From Serpula lacrymans var. lacrymans S7.9 (Eukaryota; Basidiomycota; Agaricomycetes; Boletales; Serpulaceae), in assembly GCF_000218685.1 (NCBI RefSeq), contig NW_006763296.1, positions 1,168,715 through 1,232,714 on the forward strand: a stretch of 64,000 bases of DNA. The letters are read 5' to 3'. Positions 31,790-43,205 of the stretch are shown piece after piece; positions within the stretch are counted from its first letter, which is position 1; every line of letters starts with the position of its first letter. Below the pieces are notes generated by a model. That model was not told the origin of the DNA, did no database searches, and was given only the letters and a program-made list of their open reading frames with translations. The position numbers and the translations under genes are program-made.

Positions 31790-32927
31790 ATGTACGCTAA
31801 CAAATCCTGTGTAGGTAGTACAGGATAAGATTTTCAAAAAAAGGAAAAGAAAGGGATAGAACAATAAATGCTGTGAGTAATGTTACAGGTTTGTACAGCC
31901 ATAAAGTAAAGTCCAATAGCAAAAAGAGAGCAGGAAAATCATGATGTCATGGGAAGATGCAGTAAAAAAGGGCAAGGCAAAACACTATCAGTATCAACAC
32001 AGTTCCTTTATTGTCAGTCAGGCATTCTCAAAAAATATGTGTCCATAAAAATGATTCAAAAATCAAAAATAATTGCACTGTAAATGAATGTTCTGCTGAA
32101 AAAAAAGAAACTGGAGCCGCCGGTCCACCACCTAGTCCAAATCCGACAGTTCCATGGCCTTACCAATGGACTGGTTGTGTTGGACCACCTGGTCAAACGA
32201 GGGAGGGAGAGGAGTAGTTCCAATTTGGAACAAGTAAGTCCCAGGCAGCGTGTGGTAGGTGTAGCTGTAGCGAAGACGATGGACAAAGATAAGTGTACCC
32301 AAGTGAATGGGACAGCAATGAACATGGACGCAAGGGGATGAACCTTCTCCAGCTCAAACACTACCCACCCACGCTCCAACCAGGCAAGACGAGCGACCAA
32401 TGTTTTGATAGTATATGATGGTAGATCGACGTCATGAAGATGGACCTGTTGCCTTATTTGAACCGGCCGCCGGGGCTTTGCTGATATCAGCAGTGGCACG
32501 TGGTAGTCAACGGATCGGCGACGGAAGCGGATAGGAAGTGGTGACATCAGAAATAGTGGGGGAGCAAAGAAGACGAGGAGGAGGAGGCTGGAGGTGACGA
32601 GGAGGTGAAATAAAATGGGGATCCAGAAACGACCGCCAGGTGAGAATAAAAACAAGAGTAAGGGACCCATGGTGGGGCTAGGCAAAGGAAGGGAAGTGAA
32701 GGAAACGATAAAAGCGATGGCGCAATGCAATGTGTAGCCAGTGGCGGCGCAAAAATTTGCTGAAATGCCGAAACGCGGAAAGTACCGAATGGAAAAGCAA
32801 AGGTGAGCGTGACTGGGTTGCTATTCCACGTGGCACTGTGCCTGTGTGGCGCAAAGGCAAGTCTTTTTGAATATTCACTTCGTTACTGACACCTGTCCAT
32901 GCTACCAATCAACTTTGGTGCATGACA
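31790..32927 (-). repeat. repeat X, inverted copy
   Basis: Reverse complement of the X sequence at 40400-41594, ending GGTGCATGACA at 32927. With the forward fragment it makes inverted arms of about 0.3 kb around a 0.85-kb core. It lacks a 54-bp insertion that the 40400 copy has. Confidence 0.85.
32056..32730 (-). CDS. hypothetical ORF inside repeat X
   Basis: 225-codon frame with hydrophobic N-terminal half (GRFWIPILFHLLVTSSLLLL) and a polar middle (RPVQIRQQVHLHDVDLPSYT). The same frame is largely open in the second X copy (40516-41085), which breaks after about 190 codons. No family recognised. Retention in two copies may simply reflect recent duplication. Confidence 0.3.
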   Translation of the reverse strand: MHCAIAFIVSFTSLPLPSPTMGPLLLFLFSPGGRFWIPILFHLLVTSSLLLLVFFAPPLFLMSPLPIRFRRRSVDYHVPLLISAKPRRPVQIRQQVHLHDVDLPSYTIKTLVARLAWLERGWVVFELEKVHPLASMFIAVPFTWVHLSLSIVFATATPTTRCLGLTCSKLELLLSLPRLTRWSNTTSPLVRPWNCRIWTRWWTGGSSFFFFSRTFIYSAIIFDF

Positions 32928-33279
32928 GTGGAAGATGTTGACACGAGCTATTCTGTCTTCGTCAATATTGGTGAACAGCTCCGCGCGCATCTTCCTCATC
33001 GAACATCTGACTGTAGTGAACAATCATTGTTGCCATCGCAGTAGTCATGGGCAGGCAGATGAGGACGAGGGGAGGGAGGGGAGAGGAGGTGGGGGGAGGA
33101 GGAGAAGAAGGAGAAGGACGAGAAGGACGAGGAGCAGGGAAAGAGGTGAGTCGATTATCACCGGTAAGTGGTTTCATCTTCATGCTTCATTTTTTTCACC
33201 TTTTCCTCGCAGTGTTAGTACTAGGGCTTGTCCTGATACTGACATGTGTCTGCATCACAATTTGGTTATTTTTGTAGAT
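32928..33279 (+). pseudogene. 3' end of an unrecognised gene with C-terminal membrane segment
   Basis: Begins directly at the edge of repeat X with an open coding-like frame (VEDVDTSYSVFVNIGEQLRA). A GTGAGT...CGCAG intron (about 33144-33212) then joins to VLVLGLVLILTCVCITIWLF and a stop at 33277-33279, a likely tail-anchor helix. The 5' part is missing; a candidate is the unrecognised gene ending against the other X copy at 40399. Family unknown. Confidence 0.35.
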
Positions 33280-33444
33280 GGGTGCTTGGTACTATTACAT
33301 TGAGATACATACATAAAACCGCTATCCTTACCTACATATTTCTTTGGACTACGACTCTCACTTCTTTTCCAGTGCGAGAGGGAGGGAAAGTTGCTGGGAG
33401 GGAGAGTTTGTGAATCAGCAGGCAGGAAGCCTCTTGATGGCACA

Positions 33445-35036
33445 TTATTTTACTTTCACATTGACATCCGGTACTAATGCCTCTACTATTTCTTCAAGCA
33501 TTCCCATTCCATCTTCTTCCAGGATTCGCATCATTGACAGGACGGCAATAATGGCGACTAGCAAAGCAAAGCAGGTAATTGGGCCAATTCTTCCAACTTC
33601 TGATTCATTCCTGGCAGTGTGTTTTACAGATTTACTCCCAGTTTCTGCAAGATCAGGTGATTCAATGTATAAGTCGCTGTTCTTGTGTGCCTCTGAAGTG
33701 ACGTCCAACTTGTCTGCAGCGTTTTTATTCAAAGAGTGGGTTCCTTTGACATTGTCTCATTGCTGGCTTCTACCCATACATCTACTGCAGGCCTGATATC
33801 GTCTTGCTGGGTCCAAACTGTCCAAATAACAATATAGGCTCTCCCCGCTATATTCCTGCATGTCTAATGATCCCAACAACGTGAGCGGTTCAAGCTTTTC
33901 AAGAAGTGGTATACTCACCACTGTTTGTAGCTCATCGTGCTCTATCAAAGGTTTCAAGACCTGCAGAGGCTCCAGTGGGCCTCGGACAAAAATGCATGCA
34001 CCATGCCCAACCCCAGCCCCTGCAACAAACCAACCCTCTTCATTGACAAACTCGATGTTCAGCGGGATATTGTACTCTGCCTGTGGTACATATTCTGTTG
34101 AAGTTACTAGCCGCCTTTTATATATTGAATAAAAATCTACCCCGTCTTGAAGATTCAAAATGGCCAGAAACTTGCCGTTTTTAGACAATGATGATGAACC
34201 ACTGCATATGCAAAGTAAGCTCACAGGCATGGGTCTTATGGTGCCACTTACATTCAAGGTGTTTTCGGTGTTATCTTCCAGAGTTTATTCAACTTTCCGC
34301 TGATGGAGTACGCACTGTGAATTGGACCGTAGCTATTATGAAGGGTAATTGTAGTATTGTACACCAGACTCACATGATTCCATGATGTAGGAACGATACC
34401 ACGATAAGGCAATTCTGTAAATAGTGAACATTTTGTACAACTACTAGTTTTCCATTGTGCCTAGCTTTTGGCACTGGCAGGAAACAAATCTTTCCCCAGG
34501 CACCTAAGGAGTCGTATTGAGCAAGTTTGTCAATCCTGGGTAAGGACTATTCTTTCTTGCCTATATTATCCTGGCATACTAATATGACTTGATTATTGTA
34601 CCCAATAGCAAGCTGGGTGCTGTCTTGAATAGTTTCTATGGCATGAACGCAGCCGACAACGTTGTGGACCCATTGTTTGTCGTTTTCTGTTTTCTGTAGG
34701 ATGGTCTGTTTGCACATACAGTAACAAATTTACAGGTCTATCTTACCTTTTCTAGGAGCAGTTGGTTGATATCACCGTTGCTAGACCAAGTAATGATCGC
34801 CCTCACCAACGGGTCCCAGGCTATCACTCGAATTCTATGCTCCCCCTGGTAATGGCACACGAGTTTCCAATTATCTGTTTCATACACCTGCGCCAAGGTA
34901 TGAGTCCATGGATTTAGCATGGATTTCGCTTCCTTTGTCGACTTACTAAAAAATCCCCATCATCAGCAGCACTTGCCAGGAAAACGGCAGCAGGAGAGAA
35001 AGCTAAGGTGTTCACTGCTGCCTTATGTTTTGACAT
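33445..35036 (-). CDS. WD40-repeat-like protein with C-terminal membrane segment, possibly a pseudogene
   Basis: Exon-like segments: MSKHKAAVNTLAFSPAAVFL (start 35036), VYETDNWKLVCHYQGEHRIR, VIAWDPLVRAIITWSSNGDI, DKQWVHNVVGCVHAIETIQD, LSKNGKFLAILNLQDGVDFY and FVAGAGVGHGACIFV. These are WD40 blade-like strands, separated by short GT...AG introns. The downstream frame includes IGPITCFALLVAIIAVLSMM, a likely transmembrane helix, ending at 33445. An in-frame TGA at 33757-33759 separates the WD40 part from the membrane part, so either one more intron exists or the gene is broken. Substrate or partner unknown. Confidence 0.5.
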
Positions 35037-35861
35037 TGTCTTTAGGTGTTTGAATCAAATTTCCTTGGGTTTCATGATGAAGGAATGGTTGTTCACTGGC
35101 TTAGGATATTTGCAAGTCAGGTCTGCGCACGAGGGCTTGATGGTAAGACTCGTGTTTTCTCAATGCAAATGTCTGGCTAATTATATGGACATGATCTCCC
35201 ATCAGATCTGCAGATGCCGTCCAAATCTTGTCTGAATATATATACCTATCAGGATCAAATAAGCTGAGTTTGTGGGTGTGCGGGGGGGCTTTTGTGGGTA
35301 ATCACAAGGCAATCAAAACACGTATCCAACTTCAAAGTCCACATCAGCCATATGCATAGGTGAAAAAACTCAACTAGAACTTCAAAAAGAGCAGCATTAC
35401 CTGGTCAACCCATTGGTAAGCACATGCATTGGCCTCGTTTTGATGTGACCTTAGCGGCGCAAGTGAATAGAATAAAATCCAGGCACGAGCTTAAGGCTTT
35501 TCAAACAATTGATCATGGCTGAATTTAGTGTACTGACCATGATTGCATAGAGGTATTTAGGACCATTTTGCTCTTCAACATATTTCATTCCATAGTACAA
35601 GCTGTCCAAACTTAGTGCCATCCGCAAAATGCTACAGGTGTTTAACATACCTGTATACTCAGCTATGTACATTATAAGCCTTTAAATGTCTTTCATATCT
35701 TTTGCACGAGTTCAGCTGATTAATATTCTAGATCTCTTTGTAAAGTCACTCGCCATGCCTTTACCGCACGGGCACTCATGGTTACTCCGGATCCTTACTA
35801 TAGATCATATATATACCCTCATGGCTGGCAATCAACATCAAACATCTGCATAATTTTCACC
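35037..35861. other. intergenic region, possible upstream exons
   Basis: A short coding-like minus-strand stretch (LFDPDRYIYSDKIWTASADL, about 35195-35265) could belong to an upstream exon of the WD40-like gene. Otherwise nothing recognised. A TATATATA box lies near 35808-35816. Confidence 0.3.
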
Positions 35862-36145
35862 ATGGCAATCCTTCGCAACAAGCCTACAGGACCAGCGGTA
35901 AATTTTCACTACATAATAAAGTGTCCCTCTAAATAAACTACCTTTCCCAGCACGAGAGTTCTACCATCGGCCACACCTTTTCTTGCGCGTAGGAGATGTA
36001 ATGTGTCAATTGTGTGCCATGTCATAGTCCTGTAAGTCTTCAGAAAGCTAAAAACAAATTATGTCTAACCACTGTGCAGGTTCATGAGTGATTGTCTGGC
36101 GGCCTTTGCACTGAATACATTGCCATCTACTTCCCTCAAAGGATA
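35862..36145 (+). CDS. possible small spliced gene, unrecognised
   Basis: ATG at 35862 (MAILRNKPTGPA) lies about 50 bp downstream of a TATATATA box. GT...AG intron-like segments at about 35898-35951 and 36032-36079 separate it from FLARRRCNVSIVCHVIVLFM and a stop at 36143-36145. The first junction does not keep frame with the simplest acceptor, so the model is uncertain. Confidence 0.2.
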
Positions 36146-36382
36146 AACATCAAGTATCAAATATTCTTCTGAATTTCCATTTTCATCAATCTTTAATATC
36201 AGAAGGTGCTAGTAGGTTGCTGTACATATTTCAGTGACGCAATCCTGATGTTGTAGGTTTCAACAATTCAGTACGAACACATGTCTTTGATTTTCTTTCT
36301 AGCTACCTATTTGTATATACAATATCTCAAGTTTTAAACAAGATCAGCTGGGACTGAAACTGCACGTTGACTACCTCCTCCC

Positions 36383-37370
36383 TATTGTGGTTCAGCTGTT
36401 ACGATAACACAATTTTTGGACCTTCCCTTTACTTTTATTCTCTGCTTTAACTTTTTACTTTAGCTTTCACACAGGGTGCCACGCAGCACTTCCCCTTTTG
36501 TCCAAACTCCTCTTTCTCGCGCCACGTTGCCTTTCCTCTCATTATAGACACAACTCTCTCACACAGTGGAGCTGGTCATGCGGGCTAGGCCCCATGACAT
36601 CATCAGCCACTGTCTCTATTAACTGTATAGTACACATGTACAAATAACCCTGTAGTAGTATATATACCCCAATAGATCCAGGAGACTCCTCAGTGAGTCC
36701 TCCTGTTGCATACCAACTAACTCTCTGCAATCTAAGGGGTAACCACTCCCTCTTCATTCTCTTTATAGTGTGTTCCTGTGTGCGCCGGAGTAACTAACTC
36801 TTGGTTGTTACATCAGCAGTCATAACCTCTAATTTTGGCAAAAGCGCACTTTTGTGTCTGGAACCTTGCAACTGGTAGCTGGCCTGAGTACTCCTCAAAA
36901 TCCAACTGGGTGCGCCATTGCTTGGCCGTATTTCCAGCACACGGCAAGAGTTCAAGGGGTGCACAGTGGTGCCATCATTCCGCTCAAAGCGATCAGTGAT
37001 TGAAGTCCATCCATAGTCATAATGCAACCAGGCTTGCTTCAAATTATCCAATGTATTATAATGAATATAAAGGTCTGAGGCCCCTGCTCGAAGACGGTTA
37101 GAGGGCGCGCCAATCGGTGCTGGAGATGCCAAGGCAAACCAACAGGTTAAGCCAGAGTCAGATTTGGAACCATAAGGACGAATGTTGCGAGTTGGGAGAT
37201 CAGGAGTACCCAGCTGCTTGGATTCTGGTGGTATAGATAAGGGAGATAATTGTATCTGTTGGTAGATGGCGGGTGAAATATCTACAAGATAGACAGTACT
37301 TAGCAATATTCATGCTCCCACTTCCTTCAGAGTCAGATTCGTCAGAGCCGATGGGAGAGAGCCAATATAC
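36383..37370 (-). CDS. unrecognised protein, C-terminus altered by an LTR insertion
   Basis: The main exon (about 37287-36813) includes SPLSIPPESKQLGTPDLPTR, SGLTCWFALASPAPIGAPSN and RLRAGASDLYIHYNTLDNLK. A probable upstream exon (RMVYWLSPIGSDESDSEGSG) precedes a GTACTG...TGTAG intron. A solo LTR (36397-36812) sits three codons before the original stop: without it the end reads MTAEPQ-stop (TAG 36383-36385), with it MTADVTTKS-stop. No family recognised. Confidence 0.4.
36397..36812 (+). repeat. solo Gypsy LTR, TSD TCAGC
   Basis: Starts TGTTACGATAACACAATTTT and ends CTCTTGGTTGTTACA. Direct repeats TCAGC at 36392-36396 and 36813-36817. Confidence 0.93.
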
Positions 37371-37898
37371 CATCCTGTGAGGCTACATAAAACTATTAGT
37401 ATATCACCATTAATGCGCTGTCAGAGACTCAACCTACTCACATTGTTATCAGCTGAGATATATTCTCCCTGGGAGCTAGAAATGAGACAGCAAGTGTGGA
37501 AAGTAAGCTGTGGCACCATGGCCTTGAATGTGAGAAGACATAGTATACTAGTAGCTCTAGATCTTGGTTCTTTCTCACCACTTTTTTCTTCTAGTTATGC
37601 GCCTACCTCCATTGGTATTTTTTCTGATTGTCTGATTGACTAGTGCTGCACATTGTGACTTCAATTCTAGATATATTGCATCAATATGTCTGTTTTTGTT
37701 GTCCCGATATCATGCATGAGGCAACCCTCATAATCATGTCCATGCACACACGTACGTGGATATTGGTCCCTTTTTCTCTTTTTTGTAAGGCTGGTTTCCC
37801 TTTGTCCTTGCCAAGTTGAACTGATCACTTCTTCTTTCTGTTCAGCTCTTAGGTTTTCTATGAGATTGTATACTGGCACCTGGCCACAGTCCATCTAC

Positions 37899-40399
37899 AT
37901 GCCAACTACTCGACTTCAAGCACAACAGCAACATGGAGGTGAGCAACATACAGGCCTCAGTACTACAATGCTTAAGCTTACTTTTCACACATCTTGCTTC
38001 TTTTCCCAGCAGAAACTGGGTCAAGTCGGGGGAGCAAACCTCAGGAGCCAGCAAATTGCTCTTTTTCTAAAACTACGAGGTCTAAAACAAAGAGGAACAA
38101 TTGTGAGTGTTTCATTAACCAGCATGGCGCCCTTTTGACCTTTGACATGGTGTGAGGCAACGTTAGACTATAACAAAATCAATACCCGTTTCCGACTGCA
38201 CTTTTCAGGGAGTAAGAGGTTCAATGAGCTTGAGGTCAACAGATGCTAGTAAATATAGCAAGTAGAGGACTGTGGAGTAAACTCAAGGATTTTGGTTGGG
38301 GAGTAAAACGGGTAAATCAAGTAATAGAAAGCTAAAGAACTATATATGAGATGTGCAGGGCTTATATAGCTAACCGTCTGTTCCTCAGACCGAAAGGGGA
38401 ATAAATGAAAAGTAGTCTGAGGAATAAATCGACCAATAAGAAAAAGGAATAACTATTGTACGACTTTGAATAATTAATCAGCAGGTGAGAGAGTTGTACT
38501 AATAATAGGTGTTGTCACACATGTTCAGGAACTGTATCCTCATGATGAGGTATGATCATGACTAAAGTGTCTATTAGTATATCCAGGCACTGATGGGGCT
38601 TGGAGCTGGTTGGCAAGATGCCTACTACCAGTCTCTACCCATTGTGCTGGCTAGCTGGGAGTGATACCCAGTCTCTGATCTGTGATATAAAGTGGTAGTG
38701 ATGGTTGAGAAAGCCTGTGAGGGCTATGAGAAGTAAAATAGCAAATGATACCTCCAGCCCTAGAGCCAGAGGTGTAATGGGAAAAGTGTTTGAGAACCAA
38801 GACATAGAAAAAATAAGAAAATAATAAAATGGTCCTTACACATGGCCCCAGGATCAGAAGCTTCTCGTTCTTTAAAATCTACTGATGTCGCACATAAAAG
38901 CAGTAAGTAGAATTATAGTTGCATATCCTCCAATTGCACTTATACCGATATCAATACAGCACCTCCAATACCGGAAGAAGAACCAAAAGACGAAGGGGCA
39001 TTCACCAGTTCCGGTGAGTAATTTATCTTCATCTCATATCCTGCTGATCTTAGTCTATGTCTTGTCAGCAACTCCAGCAAACAAATCAGAACAAGGGGAA
39101 CTCTTATCTAGTTGTACGCAATTCCAGGTCACAGACGGTGGGCTGCAGGTATGCTCACTTTGCTCACACGTCTACTAATCTCACATTATATTCAAAGTTA
39201 CCAGCCTGATCATCTTTTGAGGTTAGCTTTTGAGGCTGGTAAGCTGATATTTGCCTATGCCTCATGTTGCTCTTAATGTATTCAAGGTTCTGTCGCTGAA
39301 TCTGTGCCTACCAATAATTCTTCACATCCGAGCCCTCCATAAAGCATTGCGCCTTCAGAAGTGGCAGGATCACATTGATTGTCTGGTGCTAGTTTTTTCA
39401 ATTTACGCAGCTGCTGTGATCACCCGGCATCAGCAATGAACAAATTTGCACCACCACCATGCGACCTCTCATCTGTTATTTCTGGGTATTAGCCTGACCC
39501 TGTTTTGAGAGCAGTGTTTGGTACATGGTCTGTTTATGTGGTAACAGCAATATCTAATCAGAGTCTATTTGTCTTTAGGTAATGAAGTACCAGATTCATT
39601 GCGCCCTTCCAATGTAGCCTTAACCTCGATGCCACGTCCCTCCATTGCCCCATCCCCTCAAGAATCATTGCCACACACCACGCCAGCTCCATCAGAAAGC
39701 CCTATTTCTGCTCCAAAAGCTGTGAATGGTGTGTCGCATTGATGATGAGTCTTCTTACGGTGTGCTTATTGTTATCACCAGTGTTACCTGCCAAGGACAA
39801 TACACATTCACTAAGTGCACCCTCTACGCCTCGACCTTCCATCCTTCCAAGGCCGGTTCCCAGACGCACTACGACAGCACAATCTCTAGAGGCACTCCCA
39901 CGAGCCATCACCGTAATTCCTCCGTTGGTGGACCCCAAACAAACACCTATTCAATGAAGTCGCCACCGCTCCCCTCCCACAAAACATCTACCGCCCCCCT
40001 TCCGAAGCCCTATGTCCCCAACTTTGGCCCCACCACCTATACAGTACAACCATAACAACAGTACAGTCTTTCAAGATGAGTGTGGTCTCTCACTCCAACT
40101 TGGGCCTAGATTCCTCAGTACGCCACAGTCAGCCAGCACTCCCCTCCTATGGACCAGGTACTATCTGGCAGCGAGCAGCCTGTCCGCTTGGAATCTTCCC
40201 CAGTGGATGCCTGCAGTAAGAAAACCAAGGACCATCGCAAAGAAAATTCTTTGATTGAAGACATGTATCTAAGTGTTGATATGGAAATGGAGTTAAGCGG
40301 CGAGAACACAATTTCAAAGGAAGACTGTGGTCATGCAGAACTGGCGCAAAATATCAGTGATCACCCTCTCCGTGTGTCGTTGGAGGGTGTTGATGCCGA
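37899..40399 (+). pseudogene. unrecognised Ser/Pro-rich gene, truncated by repeat X
   Basis: The first exon MPTTRLQAQQQHG joins through a GTGAGC...CCCAG intron to AETGSSRGSKPQEPANCSFS, which has a basic TTRSKTKR patch. Later Ser/Pro-rich exon-like segments are SLRPSNVALTSMPRPSIAPS and, after an intron ending near 39780, LPAKDNTHSLSAPSTPRPSI. An open frame MDQVLSGSEQPVRLESSPVD (40149) runs into the edge of repeat X at 40399. About 0.8 kb (38110-38870) has no coding-like sequence. The model is fragmentary; no family recognised. Confidence 0.3.
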
Positions 40400-42471
40400 T
40401 GTCATGCACCAAAGTTGATTGGTAGCATGGACAGGTGTCAATAACGAAGCGAATATTCAAAAAGACTCGCCTTTGCGCCACACAGGCACAGTGCCACGTG
40501 GAATAGTAATTAATATTGCCCTTTTCGAACTTGTGGCTGATCAGCACCACCTCTATTAGGCAATCCAGTCACGCTCACCTTTGCTTTTCCATTCGGTACT
40601 TTCCGCGTTTCAGCATTTCGGCAAATTTTCGCGTCGCCACTGGCTACACATTGCATTGCGCCCTCGCTTTTGTTGTTTCCCTTACTCCCCTTCCTTTGCC
40701 TAGCCCCACCATGGGCCCCTTCCTCTCATTTTTATTCTCACCTGGCGGTCGTTTCTGGATCCCCATTCTAATCCACTTTTTCGTCACCTCCACCCCCCTC
40801 CTCCTCATCTTATTTGCACTCCCACCATTTCTGATGTCACCACTTCCTATCCGCTTCCGTCGCCAATCCGTTGACTACCACGTGCCACTGCTGATATCAG
40901 CAAAGCCCCGGCGGCCGGTTCAAATAGGGCAACAGGTCCATCTTCATGACGTCGATCTACCATCATATACTATCAAAACATCGGTCGCTCATCTTGCCTG
41001 GTTGGAGCGTGGGTGGGTAGTTTTTGAGCTGGAGAAGGTTCATCCCCTTGCGTCGCCCATGTTTATTGCTGTCCCATTCACTTAGGTACACTTATCTTTT
41101 GTCCATCGTCTTCGCTACAGCTACACCTATCACACGCTGCCTGGGACTCACTTGTTCCAAATTGGAACTACTCCTCTCCCTTCCTCGTTTGATCAGGTGG
41201 TCCAACGCAACCAGTCCATTGGTAAGGCCATGGAACTGTCGGATTTGGACTAGGTGGTGGACCGGCGGCTCCAGTTTCTTTTTTTTCAGCAGAACATTCA
41301 TTTACAGTGCAATTATTTTTGATTTTTGAATCATTTTTATGGACACATATTTTTTTAGAATGCCTGACTGACAATAAAGGAACTGTGTTGATACTGATAG
41401 TGTTTTGCCTTGCCCTTTTTTACTGCATCTTCCCATGACATCATGATTTTCCTGCTCTCTTTTTGCTATTGGACTTTACTTTATGGCTGTACAAACCTGT
41501 GACATTACTCACAGCATTTATTGTTCTATCTTTTTCTTTTCCTTTTTTTGACAATCTTATCCTGTACTACCTACGCAGGATTCGTCAGTGTACATTCCTT
41601 CCTTCATATTCTTTCTCATTCTTTTTGCACAGCTATACTGTGCATAGCCTACTTTTCTTTTACTATATAAACCCCTGTATTTTACCTTGTAAAAAAAACA
41701 AGTAATCCAATCCAGACTTCTTCTCTACTCTCAAGTTCACTACTCTGCTACTTGTGATCCAGTGTGGTCACAACACTTCCCACTTCTACCACTGTTAACT
41801 GCTGTCATCGTCACTCGTCACTTTTGAAAGTGATTGTCATCCCCTTCGATTAGAGTCCTTCTGAGCACTACAGTTTGTGCGTCAGGAGCCTGCTATTGTA
41901 ACAACCAAGAGTTAGTTACTCTGGCGCACACAAGAACACACTATAAAGAAGATGTTGAGGGAGTGGTTACCCCTTAAGCTGCAGAGAGTTTGTTGGTATA
42001 CAACAGGAGGACTCGCTGAGGAGTCTCCTGGATCTATTGGGGTATATATACTACTACAGGTTTGTTTGTACATGTGTACTATACAGTTGATGAGGGCAGT
42101 AGCTGATGATGTCATAGGGCCTAGCCCGTATGGTCAGCTCCACTGCGTGAGAGATTTTAAGTCCAAAAGTAAAAGAAAGGCAACGCGGCGCGAGAAAGGG
42201 AAATGCCGCGTGGCACTTAAAGTATAAAGTTAAAGCGGAGAATAAAAGGAAAGGAGATGTCCGGAAATTGTGTTATCGTAACAGCTATCACTGGGAACCT
42301 CATCACCTCGTCATCCTTGTTGTTCTCAAACCTACCTTGTGCTACGATTAGCAAGGTAGTGCTCGTCTATACTCGCCACAAAGCCCCTATCTTTCTATAA
42401 ATTCAACTATCCCTCCTCCTCAAAATCCACACTCATACACCTCTGGGTTTTACTTTGAAGGATCTTTATAC
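40400..42471 (+). repeat. repeat X, second copy
   Basis: Begins TGTCATGCACC. Homology to the 24649-32927 copy runs to at least 41594; further right there is a TATATAAACC box (about 41662), a pyrimidine-rich tract and a solo LTR insertion. The right edge is set at the inverted repeat starting at 42472 and is uncertain. The 5' end preserves the uninterrupted form of the site where the intact Gypsy inserted in the other copy. Confidence 0.65.
41897..42283 (-). repeat. solo Gypsy LTR, TSD GCTAT
   Basis: Reverse orientation, TGTAACAACCAAGAG to TTATCGTAACA. Direct repeats GCTAT at 41892-41896 and 42284-42288. Inserted within or beside repeat X. Confidence 0.93.
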
Positions 42472-42609
42472 GTACCACCCCACGAACAACCAGACCACTC
42501 CACTGTTCTAGGAGGCAAAGCCCATAAACAAGTTCCGTGGAATCTGGGAGGATTGTGTGTTAGTTTGTTTTTCTGTGTGGTTTTCTAACAACAGTTCTCA
42601 TCATCGACA
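42472..42609 (-). repeat. right copy of the 137-bp inverted repeat
   Basis: Reverse complement of 24510-24646 (GTACCACCCC ... CATCATCGACAC). Confidence 0.85.
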
Positions 42610-43205
42610 CTGATCTGCTGGGGGAAATTCCTACAAGCCACATTCAGTCAGGACCAGCGTGTCGTCAAGATCAAGATTTACACGGCTTATTTGAACTTAC
42701 GCAAGGATTGCAAACAGATCTATATTTAACCTATTTTGTCTCTTTACATTTCATTTTATATTGATATTGTAACAGTTTTTTTCTGGCTATAAATTTGAAT
42801 ATTTGGGTTAAGAAACATTGTGAAGACAAAAGAAGATCTACATTGTTATGAGGAGATTAACCCTGAATTTACTTGCATTTTGTCACTATTCTCTCCATAA
42901 AATACACACAGCAAAATTTTGGGAACAATTGAAATCACTTAATACTATAGATAGAATTTTATTGTGAGAAAAATAAACAATTAGGGCCATATGTTTTTCA
43001 TTGTTGCATGCTAAGATAAATTCAGTAAATTCAGGCAATAGTTTCAAATTTTATTGCTATTTTATCTGGGGAAAAAATGTGTTTATATTTTGTCTTTGCA
43101 CACACTTTGATTAGCATTTTATTCAAGGAAAAATTTTGGGTTTTCTCCCTGTGCTATAGCCTAAGGTACCAGGAATACATTATCTGCACTACAGAATGCT
43201 GCTCT
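42610..43205. other. AT-rich intergenic region
   Basis: No gene or repeat recognised; marks the return to the gene-dense region. Confidence 0.45.
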
